Positions 1-12,035 of a stretch of 64,000 bases of DNA are shown piece after piece; the stretch's first letter is position 1, and each line of letters begins with the position of its first letter. Source of the DNA: Chromera velia (Eukaryota; Sar; Chromeraceae); the NCBI GenBank assembly GCA_018398765.1, contig JAHBMJ010001217.1, forward strand, positions 120,773 to 184,772, given 5' to 3'. A program made the position numbers and the translations under genes. Under the pieces are notes generated by a model. That model was not told where the DNA came from, made no database searches, and was given only the letters and a program-made list of their open reading frames with translations.

Positions 1-490
1 CATTCGTTCATTCATTCATTCACTTGTGCATTCGTTCGTCCATTCATTCATTCATTTATTCGCTTGTGCATTCATTCATTCATTCATTCACTTGTGCGCT
101 CGTTCGTCCATTCATTCATTCATTCATTTATTCGCTTGTGCATTCATTCATTCATTCATTCATTCATTCTTCACTTGTGCGCTCGTTCGTCCATTCATTC
201 ATTCATTCATTCATTCATTCATTCATTCATTCACTTGTGCGCTCGTTCGTCCATTCATTCATTCATTCATTTATTCGCTTGTGCATTCATTCATTCATTC
301 ATTCATTCATTCATTCATTCACTTGTGCGCTCGTTCGTCCATTCATTCATTCATTTATTCGCTTGTGCATTCATTCATTCATTCATTCATTCATTCACTT
401 GTGCGCTCGTTCGTCCATTCATTCATTCATTCATTCATTCATTCATTCATTCACTTGTGCATTCGTTCGCTCGTCCGTTCGTTCACTCAT
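1..490. repeat. ATTC-based satellite with a higher-order unit
   Basis: Runs of the tetranucleotide ATTC are interrupted at irregular spacing by two short motifs, one reading cacttgtgcgctcgttcgtc and one reading tttattcgcttgtgc. All three forward frames stay open because the unit contains no stop codon, so the long frames here are artefacts of the repeat. It probably lies in an intron or upstream of the MORN gene that follows. Confidence 0.95.
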
Positions 491-572
491 CATGAGAATT
501 CATGAAGATCAGCATTGGCGGTTTTGCCCCCCCCCCCCAACATCTGCCGTGCTTGAATTAATTGTGCTGCAG

Positions 573-864
573 CTGAGGGGCAAAAAGGATTTGATGATCC
601 GAGCGTTCCTGACTCAGGCGGTGAACAAACAGCTGTTGGAATCGGAGGGGGAGTTTGGGTATTGTGGAGATTTGAATGAGTGCCACCAGGCGGAGGGACT
701 TGGACACTTCAAAAACTATGGAAGGGCAGAGAGGATAGGAGAGTGGAAAGCGGGGGTTCAAGATGGGTCGGTTGAAGTCCATGGCTCACTCAGTCTATCT
801 CGATCTTCCTCTGCTTGTCTTTTCTCCTAGCTTTTCTCTGCCTCTCTCTCTCTCCCTCTCTGTG

Positions 865-901
<37 letters not shown>

Positions 902-1016
902 TCCTGCGTTCAAGTTGTCTTCTTCTTTTTTCGAATCTCCTCTCTTCCATCTGAGCCTCTTTCTTAGCAGCTGCCCGACTCATTCTTTCTTGTCCCCCCT
1001 TTTCAAAATCTGTTTT

Positions 1017-1080
<64 letters not shown>

Positions 1081-1135
1081 CATATAGTCTGTCTGTCTGT
1101 CTGCCTGTCTGGAAGAGAAAAAGGAAAGAAAAGAC

Positions 1136-1173
<38 letters not shown>

Positions 1174-3040
1174 GCCCGGCAACTGGCACCCAGCAGGCAC
1201 AATTGCATGCACCGTTTCATGTTTCTTGTCTATTTTGTCAAGCACCATGACCTGCAACACATACCGAAGCCCTGACGCATTTCTGCATGCCGTCCCTCCC
1301 CACGTAGGTACGGTGTACACGTTGCAGAGAACGGCGAGTGTTACTCAGGGCAGTACAAGCGTGGATTGCCCTGGGGGTTTGGCGTTTGGTATCGCTCTTC
1401 GTACTCCAAGATGTTCGAAGAGAATGGTCAGAAGACCAGCGGCCCCGTTTGGGTCACCGGGCAGTTCAAAGATGGGAAGCCTGAGGGGATTTGCCGCATG
1501 CGGGACGAGAAGACTGGAGACAGATATACGGGGGAGTATGAGAGAGGGCAAGTTACGAACTTCGGAAGATTTATTTGGCCCAGCTCTCGAGGAGTGATCG
1601 AACACCTAGGAGATTGGGGGGAGACGAAGAGCGAAAGTCGTCTGATTGGAAAGTACGTGTGGAGAAACGGAAACGTGGAGTGGCCGGTGGACCCCCCGAC
1701 GGGTCGAAGCGCAGCGGGGTGGATGGCCGTTGGGCTTTTCAACAGACCGCCTGAGGCGCGTTCGATTGTGCAGACACCTGAAGGCAGACTGCTGCTTTTT
1801 GAGTCAAGCGTCCCGAGAGACAAACAACCAAGGGAACTGGAGGGAGAGGAGGTAAGTGAGGTCGTTCGGCAGAGAGACAATGAAAGGGTGAATAAGGAAG
1901 TACACTTTCGAGAGCACCTCTTTCTCCTTCTCTCTCCATCGATCTCTCTCTGTCTCTCCCTCTCTAGCTGTCTCTCCCTCCCCCCCTCTTTCTCTAGGTG
2001 TGGGTGTGGGTGTGCGTGTGAGTCGATGTGCATCTGGTGCGCGTCTTTCTGCCCCCTCCCGACCCCTGTATGTGTGTATGTGTGTGCTCTCTCTCTCTCC
2101 CTCCCCCCCCCTCTCTCTGTCTGTGTCTTCGTGGGGTGTTTTTTTGGGTGTATGTCTTTTTTTTCTTTGTGCACCTATCTGTACACGCCTGTTCCTTCTG
2201 GATCCTTTGTGCATGCAGAAGGAGCAGTGGCTGAAGAGAATCAAGAACGCCGACGTGCGTCTCGCACAGAAGTGGAGGGAGGTGTCTGTGAAGATGAAGA
2301 CAATTTCTTCCATCACAAACGAAGCGATTGACAAGGCCAACGAGAAAGTCGATCGAATTCGAAACACCCCCTGGAAACCTCACACCACCGGTACAGTGAA
2401 GACCTCCGTCATCCTTCAACTGCAGGAAGAGATGGCAAATGGCACACATCAGTGCGATCAACTGATCACAGACATCCGAAAGCCAGAATCCAGCTCTAGC
2501 TCCTCCGTCCTTCCAAAACCCTCTTCTTACCCAAACGCCGCTGCTGTGGTGGACGACTGGCCGGGGCCCCTGCCCGAGCTAGACCTGTTGCAGGCGTCTC
2601 TGTCATCCATGTCCAGAATCTTCAGAGCGCAGACGGGTCTCCTCGACGCACCCATGTGCATGCAGGAGTATATCAAATTCTTCGTGGACGGATTCCAACC
2701 TGCTCAGAAGAGAGAATTAAAAGGAAACCCTCAAAAGTTCCCTCCACCCACGTCGAAATGTGAGTGTTTCTCACACTGTGGTCGAAGTCAACAATTTGTT
2801 GCCAAGATCATACATTCCTGCCCTGATGACGGTGGCTCTTCACGAGCTGAAACCGCCCCAGAAAGCCTCGCCACTTCTGCCTCGTCAGTGCAGAAAGCAG
2901 AAAACGGTAATGCTCCGCACTCTGGACTTGGAATTGAAGTCAGTGGATTGAAAGAGTGCAGCTCGAGGCCCCTGGTATCGTCTTCTAGTCTGTCTCAAGA
3001 GAAAGAAGAGACGCCACAACAGAGTTTCATGGCAGAGTGA
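573..3040 (+). CDS. MORN-repeat protein, 5' end not resolved
   Basis: Exons 573-766, 1308-1851 and 2219-3040 join in phase (1,560 nt, 519 residues plus stop). The first junction rebuilds a MORN motif across the intron (GEWKAGVQDG then YGVHV). About five degenerate MORN repeats (Y-x-G-x-W/F-x-x-G pattern) fill the first two exons. The last exon encodes a charged helical stretch and then a Ser-rich, probably disordered tail. MORN repeats are known to bind membranes, often in the cortex of alveolate cells; a scaffold role here is inference. The first exon follows a ctgcag acceptor at 571-572; an ATG at 594 is the alternative start. Upstream exons would lie outside the window. The second intron (1852-2218) is CT-rich and ends in gcatgcag. 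Confidence 0.75.
867..1190. repeat. Intronic microsatellites (TG)n, (TTTC)n, (TGTC)n
   Basis: Within the first recognised intron of the MORN gene there is a TG run near 867-897, a TTTC run turning into TGTC near 1016-1078, and further TGTC runs near 1088-1112 and 1139-1173. Both strands stay open through these runs, giving meaningless Cys/Val or Asp/Arg/Gln/Thr frames. Confidence 0.9.
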
Positions 3041-4071
3041 TATACAGAAAGACTACCCTTGTCGAAATAATTACTGAAGAATATGGAAGCCTGGACGTTG
3101 TCCGGGGCGGGCAGTCATCGTTTATGAAATAAATCTGTACCTAGATCTGTACCCAAAAATTTATATCTGCAGCTCTCTCTAGGCTATGTTTATTTATACT
3201 AATATCTGTATCATTACAGTTACTACAGTATCAAAATTTAGATTAAAATTTGAAAAAACAAATGATTTTTTGTAGAACAGCTAGTGGCGCACTAGGTGCC
3301 AGTGGCGCGTGTAGCTACTAGCTAAACTAGTAGCTAAGCCTAGAGCTGAGTGTCACACATAAAAAAAAACCATTTTTCGTTTTTGAATGGGAAAACGTTC
3401 ACGATCATAGGCTCTGCACTCCACAAATAAAAAAAAAAAAAAAGAAAGCTTCCAATCTTTTTTTTTATTATATATTTATCAACCAAACAACATACCTAGC
3501 AATACATTAGACAACACATAGTTTTCATGCAACATCCCGGGCAACACTCCTCCAACACTTGAACAACAGATGTTTGTCTGTTGACTGCCTTAAAAAAAAA
3601 AAAAAATCTATTTAAAAAAAGTTTTTCCGATCTTATATATATATATATAGACTAGTATATAGAGTGCACAGCCTAGAAAAAAACAAGGCTGTTTATAGGT
3701 ATAAAAGATGCTAAAACTTGAAGTAAGTTTCTTTTTTTATGATATAACTGAAAAATCAAGAGTTAACTACACACCTAAGTACTCAAAAACCTAATCAAAA
3801 ACAAAATTAAAAAAAAAAAACGTCACTCCCATCGTATACACAAACAAAAATAATCAAAATACTTGTATATGAACGTTTCTACTGCTAATTCTACTATAAT
3901 ATATGTGTATTCTTCTGCAGTAACGTATATGTTATATCATTATCCATGTTAGCATCTATAAGTGTACCTAAGATCTTAATCATACCGTCTGATTCACTAG
4001 CTGATTCATACTTACACACGGTACCACACCTACACATACACACGCACATACACATACGGTGACACACATAT

Positions 4072-4118
<47 letters not shown>

Positions 4119-4149
4119 TGCTAGCAAACCATAGCTCTAAATCAATATT
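3041..4149. other. AT-rich intergenic region, no gene seen
   Basis: Base composition turns AT-rich right after the MORN gene. There are poly(A/T) runs, a short TA run near 3638-3648 and a CA run near 4081-4106. The only long minus frame here is carried by the CA run. I see no splice-supported coding sequence. Confidence 0.8.
3128..3133 (+). promoter_or_regulatory. Candidate polyadenylation signal AATAAA
   Basis: AATAAA lies 88 nt after the MORN-gene stop codon, on the coding strand and at the edge of AT-rich DNA. The position is typical of a poly(A) signal. Transcript ends are not visible in DNA, so this is a candidate only. Confidence 0.4.
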
Positions 4150-4192
4150 CTATCGCGAAATCCGTTGGTTTACTCTCTTTTTTGACTGTCTG

Positions 4193-4313
4193 TTAACCGC
4201 CGTGGTACAGAGTTGCCCTTTTGAAACCTCTTCGATGTCTGATTCCACTGCCATATTGAATCGGAGTAAAAAAACCGGAGCGCCATAGGTTGCGCGCCTT
4301 CTCAACTTCTTTC
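4193..4313 (-). CDS. Possible terminal exon of an unresolved minus-strand gene
   Basis: A ctgcag acceptor (minus strand, just right of 4313) is followed by 39 sense codons and a stop. The peptide starts KEVEKARNLW, has mixed composition and is rich in Arg/Lys and aromatic residues, unlike the low-complexity frames around it. No partner exon with matching phase (two leftover bases) was found with confidence. A possible upstream exon on the same strand ends at a good donor (gtaagt) just left of 5523. Treat as a lead, not a gene. Confidence 0.2.
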
Positions 4314-4609
4314 CTGCAGTGTGGAAGACAAAGTGAAGAGGGAGAGAGGGACAGAAAGACTGAGAGGACTCTGAGGACACGAAGGGCTGGAAAAGAATTA
4401 AGCATCGACTCGCTTCAAGTTGTGTTTTGTGTTTTTCATGGCTGCGTGCAATTGGTCGCATGGGTGCAAACGTTCTTCTAGCTATATATTCCATGCATCT
4501 TATGCATCAAACAAGAACGAGCGAGCACGCGTTATCTGTTGCACACGATTCCCCCGAGATGAGGAACCCCCTGCAGACCGGGCTGGACTGGATTCGACTG
4601 GATGCCCTC

Positions 4610-4960
4610 CCTCTGTCTTTCCTTTCCCTCTCCCTCTGCTTCTGCCCCTGCCTCTCCCTGCAGTTACTCGATCGACACTTTTCCTGTTTGTCCCTCTCTG
4701 ACTATGCCTCTTTCTTGCAGGTACTGAAAGCTTTTCCTTTCCCTCTCCCTCTGCTTCTGCCCCTGCCTCTTCCTGCAAGTCACTCGACGCTTTTCCTGCC
4801 TGTCTCCCTCTCCCCCTTCCCTTTCCTTGCAGGCATTGAATGCTTTCCCTTTGCCTCTCCCTCTGCTTCTGCCACTGCCTCTCCCCGCAGTCACTCAACG
4901 CTTTTCCTGCCTGTCCCCCTCTCCCCCTTCCCTGCAGCCGCTGGATGCTTTCCCTCTCCC
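4610..4960. repeat. CT-rich minisatellite, about 3 copies of roughly 110 bp
   Basis: Three degenerate copies each contain a block like ctctccctctgcttctgc, then a ctgcag-type or cttgcag-type site, then cttttcctgcctgt. Copies start near 4618, 4735 and 4845. On the plus strand each unit looks like a pyrimidine tract plus a 3' splice site. The long frames on both strands here come from the repeat and are not taken as genes. Confidence 0.65.
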
Positions 4961-6169
4961 TCTCCGCGAGTGCACTTCACGTTTCGGCCGGCCGTTCGGA
5001 TCGGTTCGTGGCGATTTCCCCTCCGCTCCTCCTCCCTCCCCCTCATCTCGGTAAATTCCGCGAAGGAAAAGGAACGCATGTGCAAAAAACAGAACACGGG
5101 AGGACACGCATTTCCTGGCTGGCAGCAGCCCAAGCCGAGGAAGGCGTGCGGTCCCGAGGCGGGCCTTCTCTCCCTCTCTTCGATCCTTCGTGTTTTCTTT
5201 TCAGAAAATCAGGAAGGAAAGATATTAGAGAAAAAAAGAAAACAGGCACGCGCACAAGTGCACCACATAAACTCGCTGGAGAGGTATCGGTCGATGCCAG
5301 CACAAGTCATAGCGCGGATATAGCCTCTCAAAGCAACGAGATGCGACCGTCTAAGTGAATGAGAAAAAGGAAAGCAAAGGGGGGGAATAAGGAGAGCCCT
5401 ACGTGGTCAGGAAACAAAATCAAACCAAAAACGAATTCCGAAAACGGCGGAAGGGGAAAGGAGAACGAAGACCAACGAGATGAAACAAAAGTGTGGTGGG
5501 TGGTATGAGATGATGAACTTACCTGGCGATCATGCAATTGAATATACCCATCCTTACCGTGTGACCGAGCAGTCTCACTACAATGAGAAGGAAAGTACGT
5601 ACTGTCTCCCAAAAACATGGCAGAGAGCACACATCCGACTCGAGACTGCCGTATACACGCTGATGGGCCCTGGCGACTCAGTCTGGAATGATCTAAAAGC
5701 AAAGAGAAGAAGAAGAAACCAATGCGCTTGCCTGACCATTCTGGGACTGACCATGCACTCTCTTCCAACTCGACGTCGGTCAGCTCCGATCCAGGCCCTC
5801 TTCTTCGTCATTTTCGTCTTCGCGCTTCCCTTGAGCCCTGGTCCTTTCTGGGTCGCTCTCCTTAATTCTGTCTGTCCGAAGAGACCATCTTCTCTTTGTA
5901 TATTTGTGTAGGCATCCGTCCCATCTCTGCATGCGCGTGGATCTGAATGTGATCCACTCACATGAGATTGCGTGACTGCATGACTTTCGGCATCTTTTGT
6001 CGCCCTCCGCCCCCCCCTTCTTTTTTTCGGACTTTTTCCTTTGTGTCCAAGCGAACAAGCAGATGCAAGAGCGTCGGAGGTAGATAGATGTATGGTGGGT
6101 GGGTACAAGGTGGAGAAACAAACAGACTCTTTGGTTGGACGGACACAAACCTAGACGGACATGCACACG

Positions 6170-6170
<1 letters not shown>

Positions 6171-6207
<37 letters not shown>
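6171..6207. repeat. (CA)n microsatellite at left edge of gap
   Basis: A short GC alternation followed by a CA run continues up to the first N. Confidence 0.9.
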
Positions 6208-6500
6208 NNNNNNNNNNNNNNNNNNNNNNNNNNNNNNNNNNNNNNNNNNNNNNNNNNNNNNNNNNNNNNNNNNNNNNNNNNNNNNNNNNNNNNNNNNNNN
6301 NNNNNNNNNNNNNNNNNNNNNNNNNNNNNNNNNNNNNNNNNNNNNNNNNNNNNNNNNNNNNNNNNNNNNNNNNNNNNNNNNNNNNNNNNNNNNNNNNNNN
6401 NNNNNNNNNNNNNNNNNNNNNNNNNNNNNNNNNNNNNNNNNNNNNNNNNNNNNNNNNNNNNNNNNNNNNNNNNNNNNNNNNNNNNNNNNNNNNNNNNNNN
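6208..6500. other. Assembly gap (293 N)
   Basis: Unknown bases between a CA run and a GAGAGG run. The gap is probably an unresolved simple repeat; its true length is unknown. Confidence 0.99.
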
Positions 6501-6632
6501 AGAGAGGGAGAGAGGGAGAGAGGGAGAGAGGGAGAGAGGGAGAGAGGGAGAGAGGGAGAGAGGGAGAGAGGGAGAGAGGGAGAGAGGGAGAGAGGGAGAG
6601 AGGGAGAGAGGGAGAGAGGGAGAGAGGGAGAA
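6501..6632. repeat. (GAGAGG)n hexanucleotide satellite
   Basis: Near-perfect tandem hexamers start right after the gap and end near 6632. Frames on both strands stay open through it and are artefacts. Confidence 0.95.
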
Positions 6633-7417
6633 AGAAGGCCGAAGGGGGAGGGGAGGCAGGCACAAATCGTTCTTTCTCTCCTTAGTCTTGCCATTCTTTT
6701 CGTTTTCTTCAGTTCCTTCTTTCTTTTGGAGCAGCATGAAGGAAAATACAAAAGACCACCGGACATACGGAAAGCAAGACAGGCAGACACACATGCATGC
6801 AGACAAACCGCAACCGACCATCATACATGCATAAACCGGCCGGCAAATTAATCAAGGGCCGCGTGCACGCGTAAAAAAGGAAAACTCGCTCTCATTGCGC
6901 GCGCGCACCATATGCATGGGCCTGACACAAACGCATCCATGCATGCGCAAATCGCGTACGTGAGATCCAAAGCATCAGCAGAATTTGGCGTGACGGTCTC
7001 GTAACACTGACAACAACCTAGCTTAATGAGGAAATCTTTGAAAACAATCAGACGCGCAGCTGGCTTTGAATGTCTGCATGGTGTCTTGCTCTGACACTGC
7101 ATTGTCTTGCATCAGCTAGCTCTGGATCTGCTGGAGCACCTCGTTGATTGTCGGGGACCGCGGGTGTATTGGTTTTGGTGTAGAAGGAGACAGGTATTTG
7201 TACTGCGTGAAAGAAGAGCACATCAGACTGCTTCTTCATTGGCCGTGTCCTGTTGCTCCCCGAGCCGAAAGAAGTGCATCGGGAGTCTGCTTCGCTTTCC
7301 CGGAGCAAGACCGCGTGTGCCCAAAAGAGACAGAGACGGAGACGCGGTTGCGGGGAACCGCTAAAAGAAAGCTAAGAGGAGGGAGGAAAGCAAGAGGTTC
7401 TGCTGAGTTGAACCACC

Positions 7418-9417
7418 ATGATCGGTCTCTTTCGGACGAGCGTCTTGGTTTTCCTGGGGCTGCCCCTACTGTCTTGGGGTTTTTCTCCAACAGATTTTTC
7501 TTTTCGTTCGTCCTTAGAGTCAACTCAACGGCGAGACAACAGAGTCTGTGGGGGACTTTCTTTTTTGAAACGGCGGAATCAAGAGGCCTCGGAGGGTGGG
7601 TTGGGGCTTGATTTAACTGCTTTGAAGGCAGCGAAACTGGACCAGTATGGTGAGGAGATCAGCGAATTCCAATCGACCTCGACTCGATATTTCGTCAGTT
7701 CGTTTTCTCTTCACTTCTCCTTGGTGCATTTCTGTCTCCGTATGTATGAGTTGTTCAGGAGGTTGTCCTGCTGGGTACATGTCCCGCTCGAAGCTTGTGG
7801 GCTGATACGTAAAACGCAGACGCACATGAACAGAAATGTTTCTGACACGATAACGGAAGAAAGGGGGAATAATGATCTGCAGATTGAAAGAGAGGAAGGA
7901 AGCGGATAAGAGGGATTTGTAAGGATTTGTAAGTATGGAGTCTCCGTCTCTCTCCACACAGAGACACGTCACACACACTTGTATTTTCATGTACATATCA
8001 TCACACGCACGAAGGATGGGTGGCGCTTCTCCTGGCCAGTGACAGAGCAGAAGAGAAGGGAAGAGTTCGGTAGAGTGAAGGAAGAAAGGAAGCAGGGGGG
8101 GCCTCAGGCGTCACGCGGGAGGGGGAAGGGGCTGGGTGGGAGACGGAAGAGAGAAGCACTTCGCGTGTCCGCGTCGTTCCGTGCCTCCGGTGCTCAGTTT
8201 TATTTTCGCCATCGCGGTCAGTCCATTTGTTTTCTGCTTTCTGCACAAGTGCAATGAAACAAGCACGCGCGTGTTTTTTGCGTTCGTGCAGGGCGATGGG
8301 AAGAATCTCCACGAGGCATTTGCGGATGCCGTGAGCCAACTGGATCAGGTGAAGCCCACCGTGTGCGTGGTGTACAACTTTGGTCTTGATCACGCGACCA
8401 TCCTGAAGGCGGCCAACCGAAACGTCGCGACAGAGAAGTGCCCTCTCTACATCTTGGACGGGTCTGTCTGTCTGTCTGTTTCTCCTCTTTGTGTACCTGT
8501 ATGCCTTTTTTTGTGTTTTTTTTGCGCGTGCGCGGGTGTGTGAGTGTGTGTCTATGTGTGAGTGAATGATGACTGAGTGATGGCCCTTCTCCATCTATAT
8601 GTTGACAGAAAGAAACTGTGAATGAATGAAGGAAATGGGTGAATGAACGAATGAATGAGTGCAGGTACTCGTACACAGACATGGAGACAAACACCACGAT
8701 CAACTTTAACAGGGTGCTAGGATCCGAGGCTCCCGACTACAACGACTGGAAGGAAAACCCGTTTGACACAAAAAAAGTTAGCAAAGAGATCTACGAGGAT
8801 GCCAAGCAGCCCATTCTCCCGCCCTGGAGGAAGTCGCAGGCAGATCATGCGAAGTGGACGGAGAGCGTGATGAAAATGGGCCCTGAAGAGAGGATGAAGG
8901 CCATCGGCGAGGAGGTATGTTTGTTAGTCGTGTTTTTTTCTTTCGCCTTCCTTCAAGGTTGAATGAACTCCAATATGTGTGTTCCTTCTTGCACATCCGC
9001 CACTTTGGGTTGTTTGTGTGCGAATGACTGGGACTGTCTGTCTCCTTTGTGCTTGGTTGTGCAGAGTTTGAGTGTGCGCTTTGCGCTGAGACTGTTTTGC
9101 ATGCGTCTGTCTATGTTCGAATCCATCCTGGCGGAAGAAATTCGACAGGATCGACCGGACGAGTCTCAAACGCATGATTGCGTGTGTACCAGAAGGAGAA
9201 TTTCGATGTGAATCCATCTGCTTGGTCGCGTCTATCTTTCCATCTGTGTTTTTCTCTCTCTGTCCGTTTGTCAGCCTGTGTGTCTGCGTGGTCGGGTGTG
9301 TACATGAACAGAAAGAGAGAGAAGAAAGATGCAGTGAGTCTGCTTTTCCGCCTGCCTGCCTGCCTGCCTGCCTGTCATTTTTTTTGTCTGTCCGTGTACG
9401 GGACTTTGGCTCTCTCT

Positions 9418-9457
<40 letters not shown>

Positions 9458-10933
9458 GAAAACAAGTGGTATGAGCTTTTCGGCTTCTCCAAGCAAAAAG
9501 AAGGAGACAACGAGAAGATTTCAGTTGACGAGAAGAAGATAGAGGCGCTCTGGGAGGGGGCACTCAGACGACTGCCGTACGCCTATCGAGAGACGGCTAC
9601 CCCCGAGGAGAAGGCTGAGTGGATTTCTCAAATCAAGGACTTCATTGGAACGGAAGGGTTTCAAGAAGTCCTCAAAGAAGCGGGGGGTGAGATTGAGGGT
9701 ATGGACTTGTCCGACGAGGGCATCGCTGCCTTCATTGAGGAAAGTCGGAAAGACCTTCTCAACTGCACCCAAGCAGAGTTCACTGCAGCTGTCCTGGCAG
9801 AGTTGGGTGTCGAGGGATACGATCCCAACAAGGAGCACCCCATTTGGGATGCTTGGATTAGAGAAAGCCTCGCTGAGAATTGCACTTTCCTCCCAGCAAA
9901 GCCCGACGAGAAGCAAAAGCAAAAGCTCCCTTGCGGTCCGTTCTCCCTCTCAGAAGCAGCATCGATGGAGAGAATTGAGAGGCCGGACTTGGTGGGAACT
10001 CCGTTCTCTGCCACCTGGAAACCGTCGATCGGTGCGGTGGTGGGTGTGTTGTCTAGTTCTATCACTGTTGACAAAGAGAAGTGGGATTTTGTAGAAGCGA
10101 AAAAGATGGGGAAGAGGGTTCCAGCCATGTCGGTGATGGGGCCTGTGAAGCCATTGCAATTGATGGCATGGAATTGGGACCCCTCCAGGGGTAAGATCGC
10201 AAATAAGGATGAAATAGAAACAGAAGATTGGAAGACAATAGAAGAGCATTTCATTTCTCATTTGAAAGGCCGTTGGATCCCATTTATGTTCGATAACAGT
10301 TGGCAGGCAGGTTGGACGAGTTCGATCGTCAAGTATCCGCCTGGCATCAGAGGAAAGCCGCGCACTGTCTCCCAAGCGGAGGAGACATCGTTCTTCACTG
10401 TTATGGCAGAGCATTCAAGTTTCTACGCTGTCCCTAAGGGCAGGCCGGGGTCCAATCCCGCCCTGATTGCTCTGACGGGAGAGAACGTGGAAGAGGATTT
10501 GCTTGATCATATGTCGAAGGAAGGGAAGGAAGAGATACTCAAGCAGGCGTTGAAGTCGTTTGAGGAGAATGAGAAAGAGTTGGGAAAAGACATTAAAGTT
10601 CCATCCATTGACGAGATTGAAGGACTGACCGATAAGCAAAAGGAAATTTTCAAGGCGGTGGGGTTAGAGGAGGCGGTGCAGGACAAGTTGCGGGAATTCA
10701 ATGCGAAGGTGTTTGAGAGCGATGAAGACAGAAAGAAGTATGCGGCTGAAGCAAGGAAGATTATGGACAAAATGTTTGAAGAGAAAAAGAAGAAATTCCT
10801 TCGAAAGAGGAGGGCAAAGGAGGAGAAGGCCAGGAAGGTGGATGAGAGCTTGAAGAGGAAAGGAATCGAAGTGACAGACGCAGACCTGATCCACTTTATC
10901 GAAAAGATTCAAGAAGGCATGCCACAGCAATGA
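7418..10933 (+). CDS. Probable plastid-targeted protein of unknown function
   Basis: Four exons, 7418-7693, 8292-8461, 8665-8914 and 9458-10933, join in phase to 724 codons including the stop (723 residues). The ATG at 7418 has context accaccATG. The first 20-25 residues form a hydrophobic signal peptide (VLVFLGLPLLSWG) followed by FSPTDFSFRSS, which matches signal-plus-transit leaders of complex plastids, where Phe often follows the cleavage site. The mature protein is mostly soluble and charged. Its last 200 residues are rich in Lys/Glu and predicted helical, with a basic patch near KKKKFLRKRRAK. Residues near 93-150 could be a distant FIST-N-like or other Rossmann-like unit, but I cannot name a family. 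The first donor (gtcagt at 7694) was chosen because it keeps phase; the other junctions are clear. The third intron ends with a TG run directly before the acceptor. Confidence 0.75.
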
Positions 10934-12035
10934 AGAGAAGAAATCCAACGGAATCAACGGTGGTTTCATTTAAGCAACAAGTGAACGAAGCTTTTTTTAT
11001 CTTCCCGCGTTCTGCAAAAAAAGGAAACATGTGAAGTCCGAGAAGGAAGGAATGGAAGGACAAAAGAGCGCGGAAGAAGAAAGCATGCAGGTTCTTATTT
11101 ATTGACCACCTACCGTACCGCCGTCCCCTGTATCGTTCCCTTCACAGTCCTCCATCCAGTTCTCCTCTTCCATCTCTTCGATCGCACATCTCCTTTCCCT
11201 TCCCTTCCCTTCCATTTCCCCTTTTCGCGCCCTTCTCCTCTTGCTTCACTCCTCCAGACTGCGTGAGTGAGTGAGCCCCCGATTGAAGGAGAGATAATTT
11301 TTTTCATTCCCGTCCCCGCCGACTCTCTTGCTTGCTTCTTTCTAGCTGCCTCTCTGTTCCCTCTCTCTTTTTGCCTGTGTATCTGTCAGTCTCTGCCATG
11401 AAATCTGATAACAGATGTGCACACACGCACACATGAGGAAAGGGGCCGACCCAGCTGCCTCGAACACCCAGAGGCGCGAATGAGTCCAAAGGAGCGAGTG
11501 AAGGAAGACCAGCGAAAAGCAGATCAAGCTGCGAGAACGATGCGTATCCGGAGATACAATATGAAAAGTCTTTTCAATTATATACTTTTGTCTAGACTTT
11601 TATATACATAATGATAATACAGTCAGTGGGACTCAGTGCTAAGTAATTCTCTCTAGGATTCTCTCTAGAATTCTTTGCTAAAATCGTGTTTTACTAGTAG
11701 GCATGGTTTCCAATTAACTTGAATGTATCTTCACAATGATGTATCATTATTGTCTAGCTATGTAAAGCTAGATACAGAGTTACGTAAATATGTTTCTGGT
11801 ATAATTATTTGTAGTTTAAGGTTCAACGTTAATTTACTTTGAATTTATGAACTTAAATGAGGTTTAAAAATAAGCTGGAAAACAAGTTTGAAAACGTACA
11901 TGTTTACTGTCTAAGCTTGTTTGCCAGTATCACTGGCAGTGTGTTGACTTACCAAACGTTAGACGACAACTCATGGGCCAATGAAGATGGAAATCGAAGA
12001 TGGCATATGATGATGATGATAAAAATATGTTAACG
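10934..12035. other. Intergenic region, no gene seen
   Basis: The first 600 bases are mixed and CT-rich and may hold the 3' UTR of the preceding gene. From about 11560 it is AT-rich, with only short frames. No poly(A) signal of the exact AATAAA type was seen near the stop codon. Confidence 0.7.

Larger units (their letters stand above)
4961..7417. other. Intergenic region with an assembly gap and unresolved minus-strand exon candidates
   Basis: No complete gene can be supported. The best signal is a minus-strand stretch at about 5523-5694 that ends at a gtaagt donor and begins after a tttgcttttag acceptor, with one open frame. Its partners were not found. 6208-6500 is unknown sequence. 6640-7417 is mixed sequence leading into the plus-strand gene at 7418 and probably contains its promoter and 5' UTR; no core promoter motif stood out. 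Confidence 0.5.

Noticed and set aside
24-505. Three overlapping long plus-strand frames rich in His, Ser, Phe and Ile
   Set aside because: They are the three translations of a stop-free ATTC repeat.
795-1320. Asp/Arg/Gln/Thr-rich and Cys/Val/Ser-rich frames on both strands
   Set aside because: They are produced by TGTC, TTTC and TG runs inside an intron of the MORN gene.
5780-6851. Long frames crossing the N gap on both strands
   Set aside because: They run through unknown bases and a GAGAGG repeat, so there is no real coding evidence.
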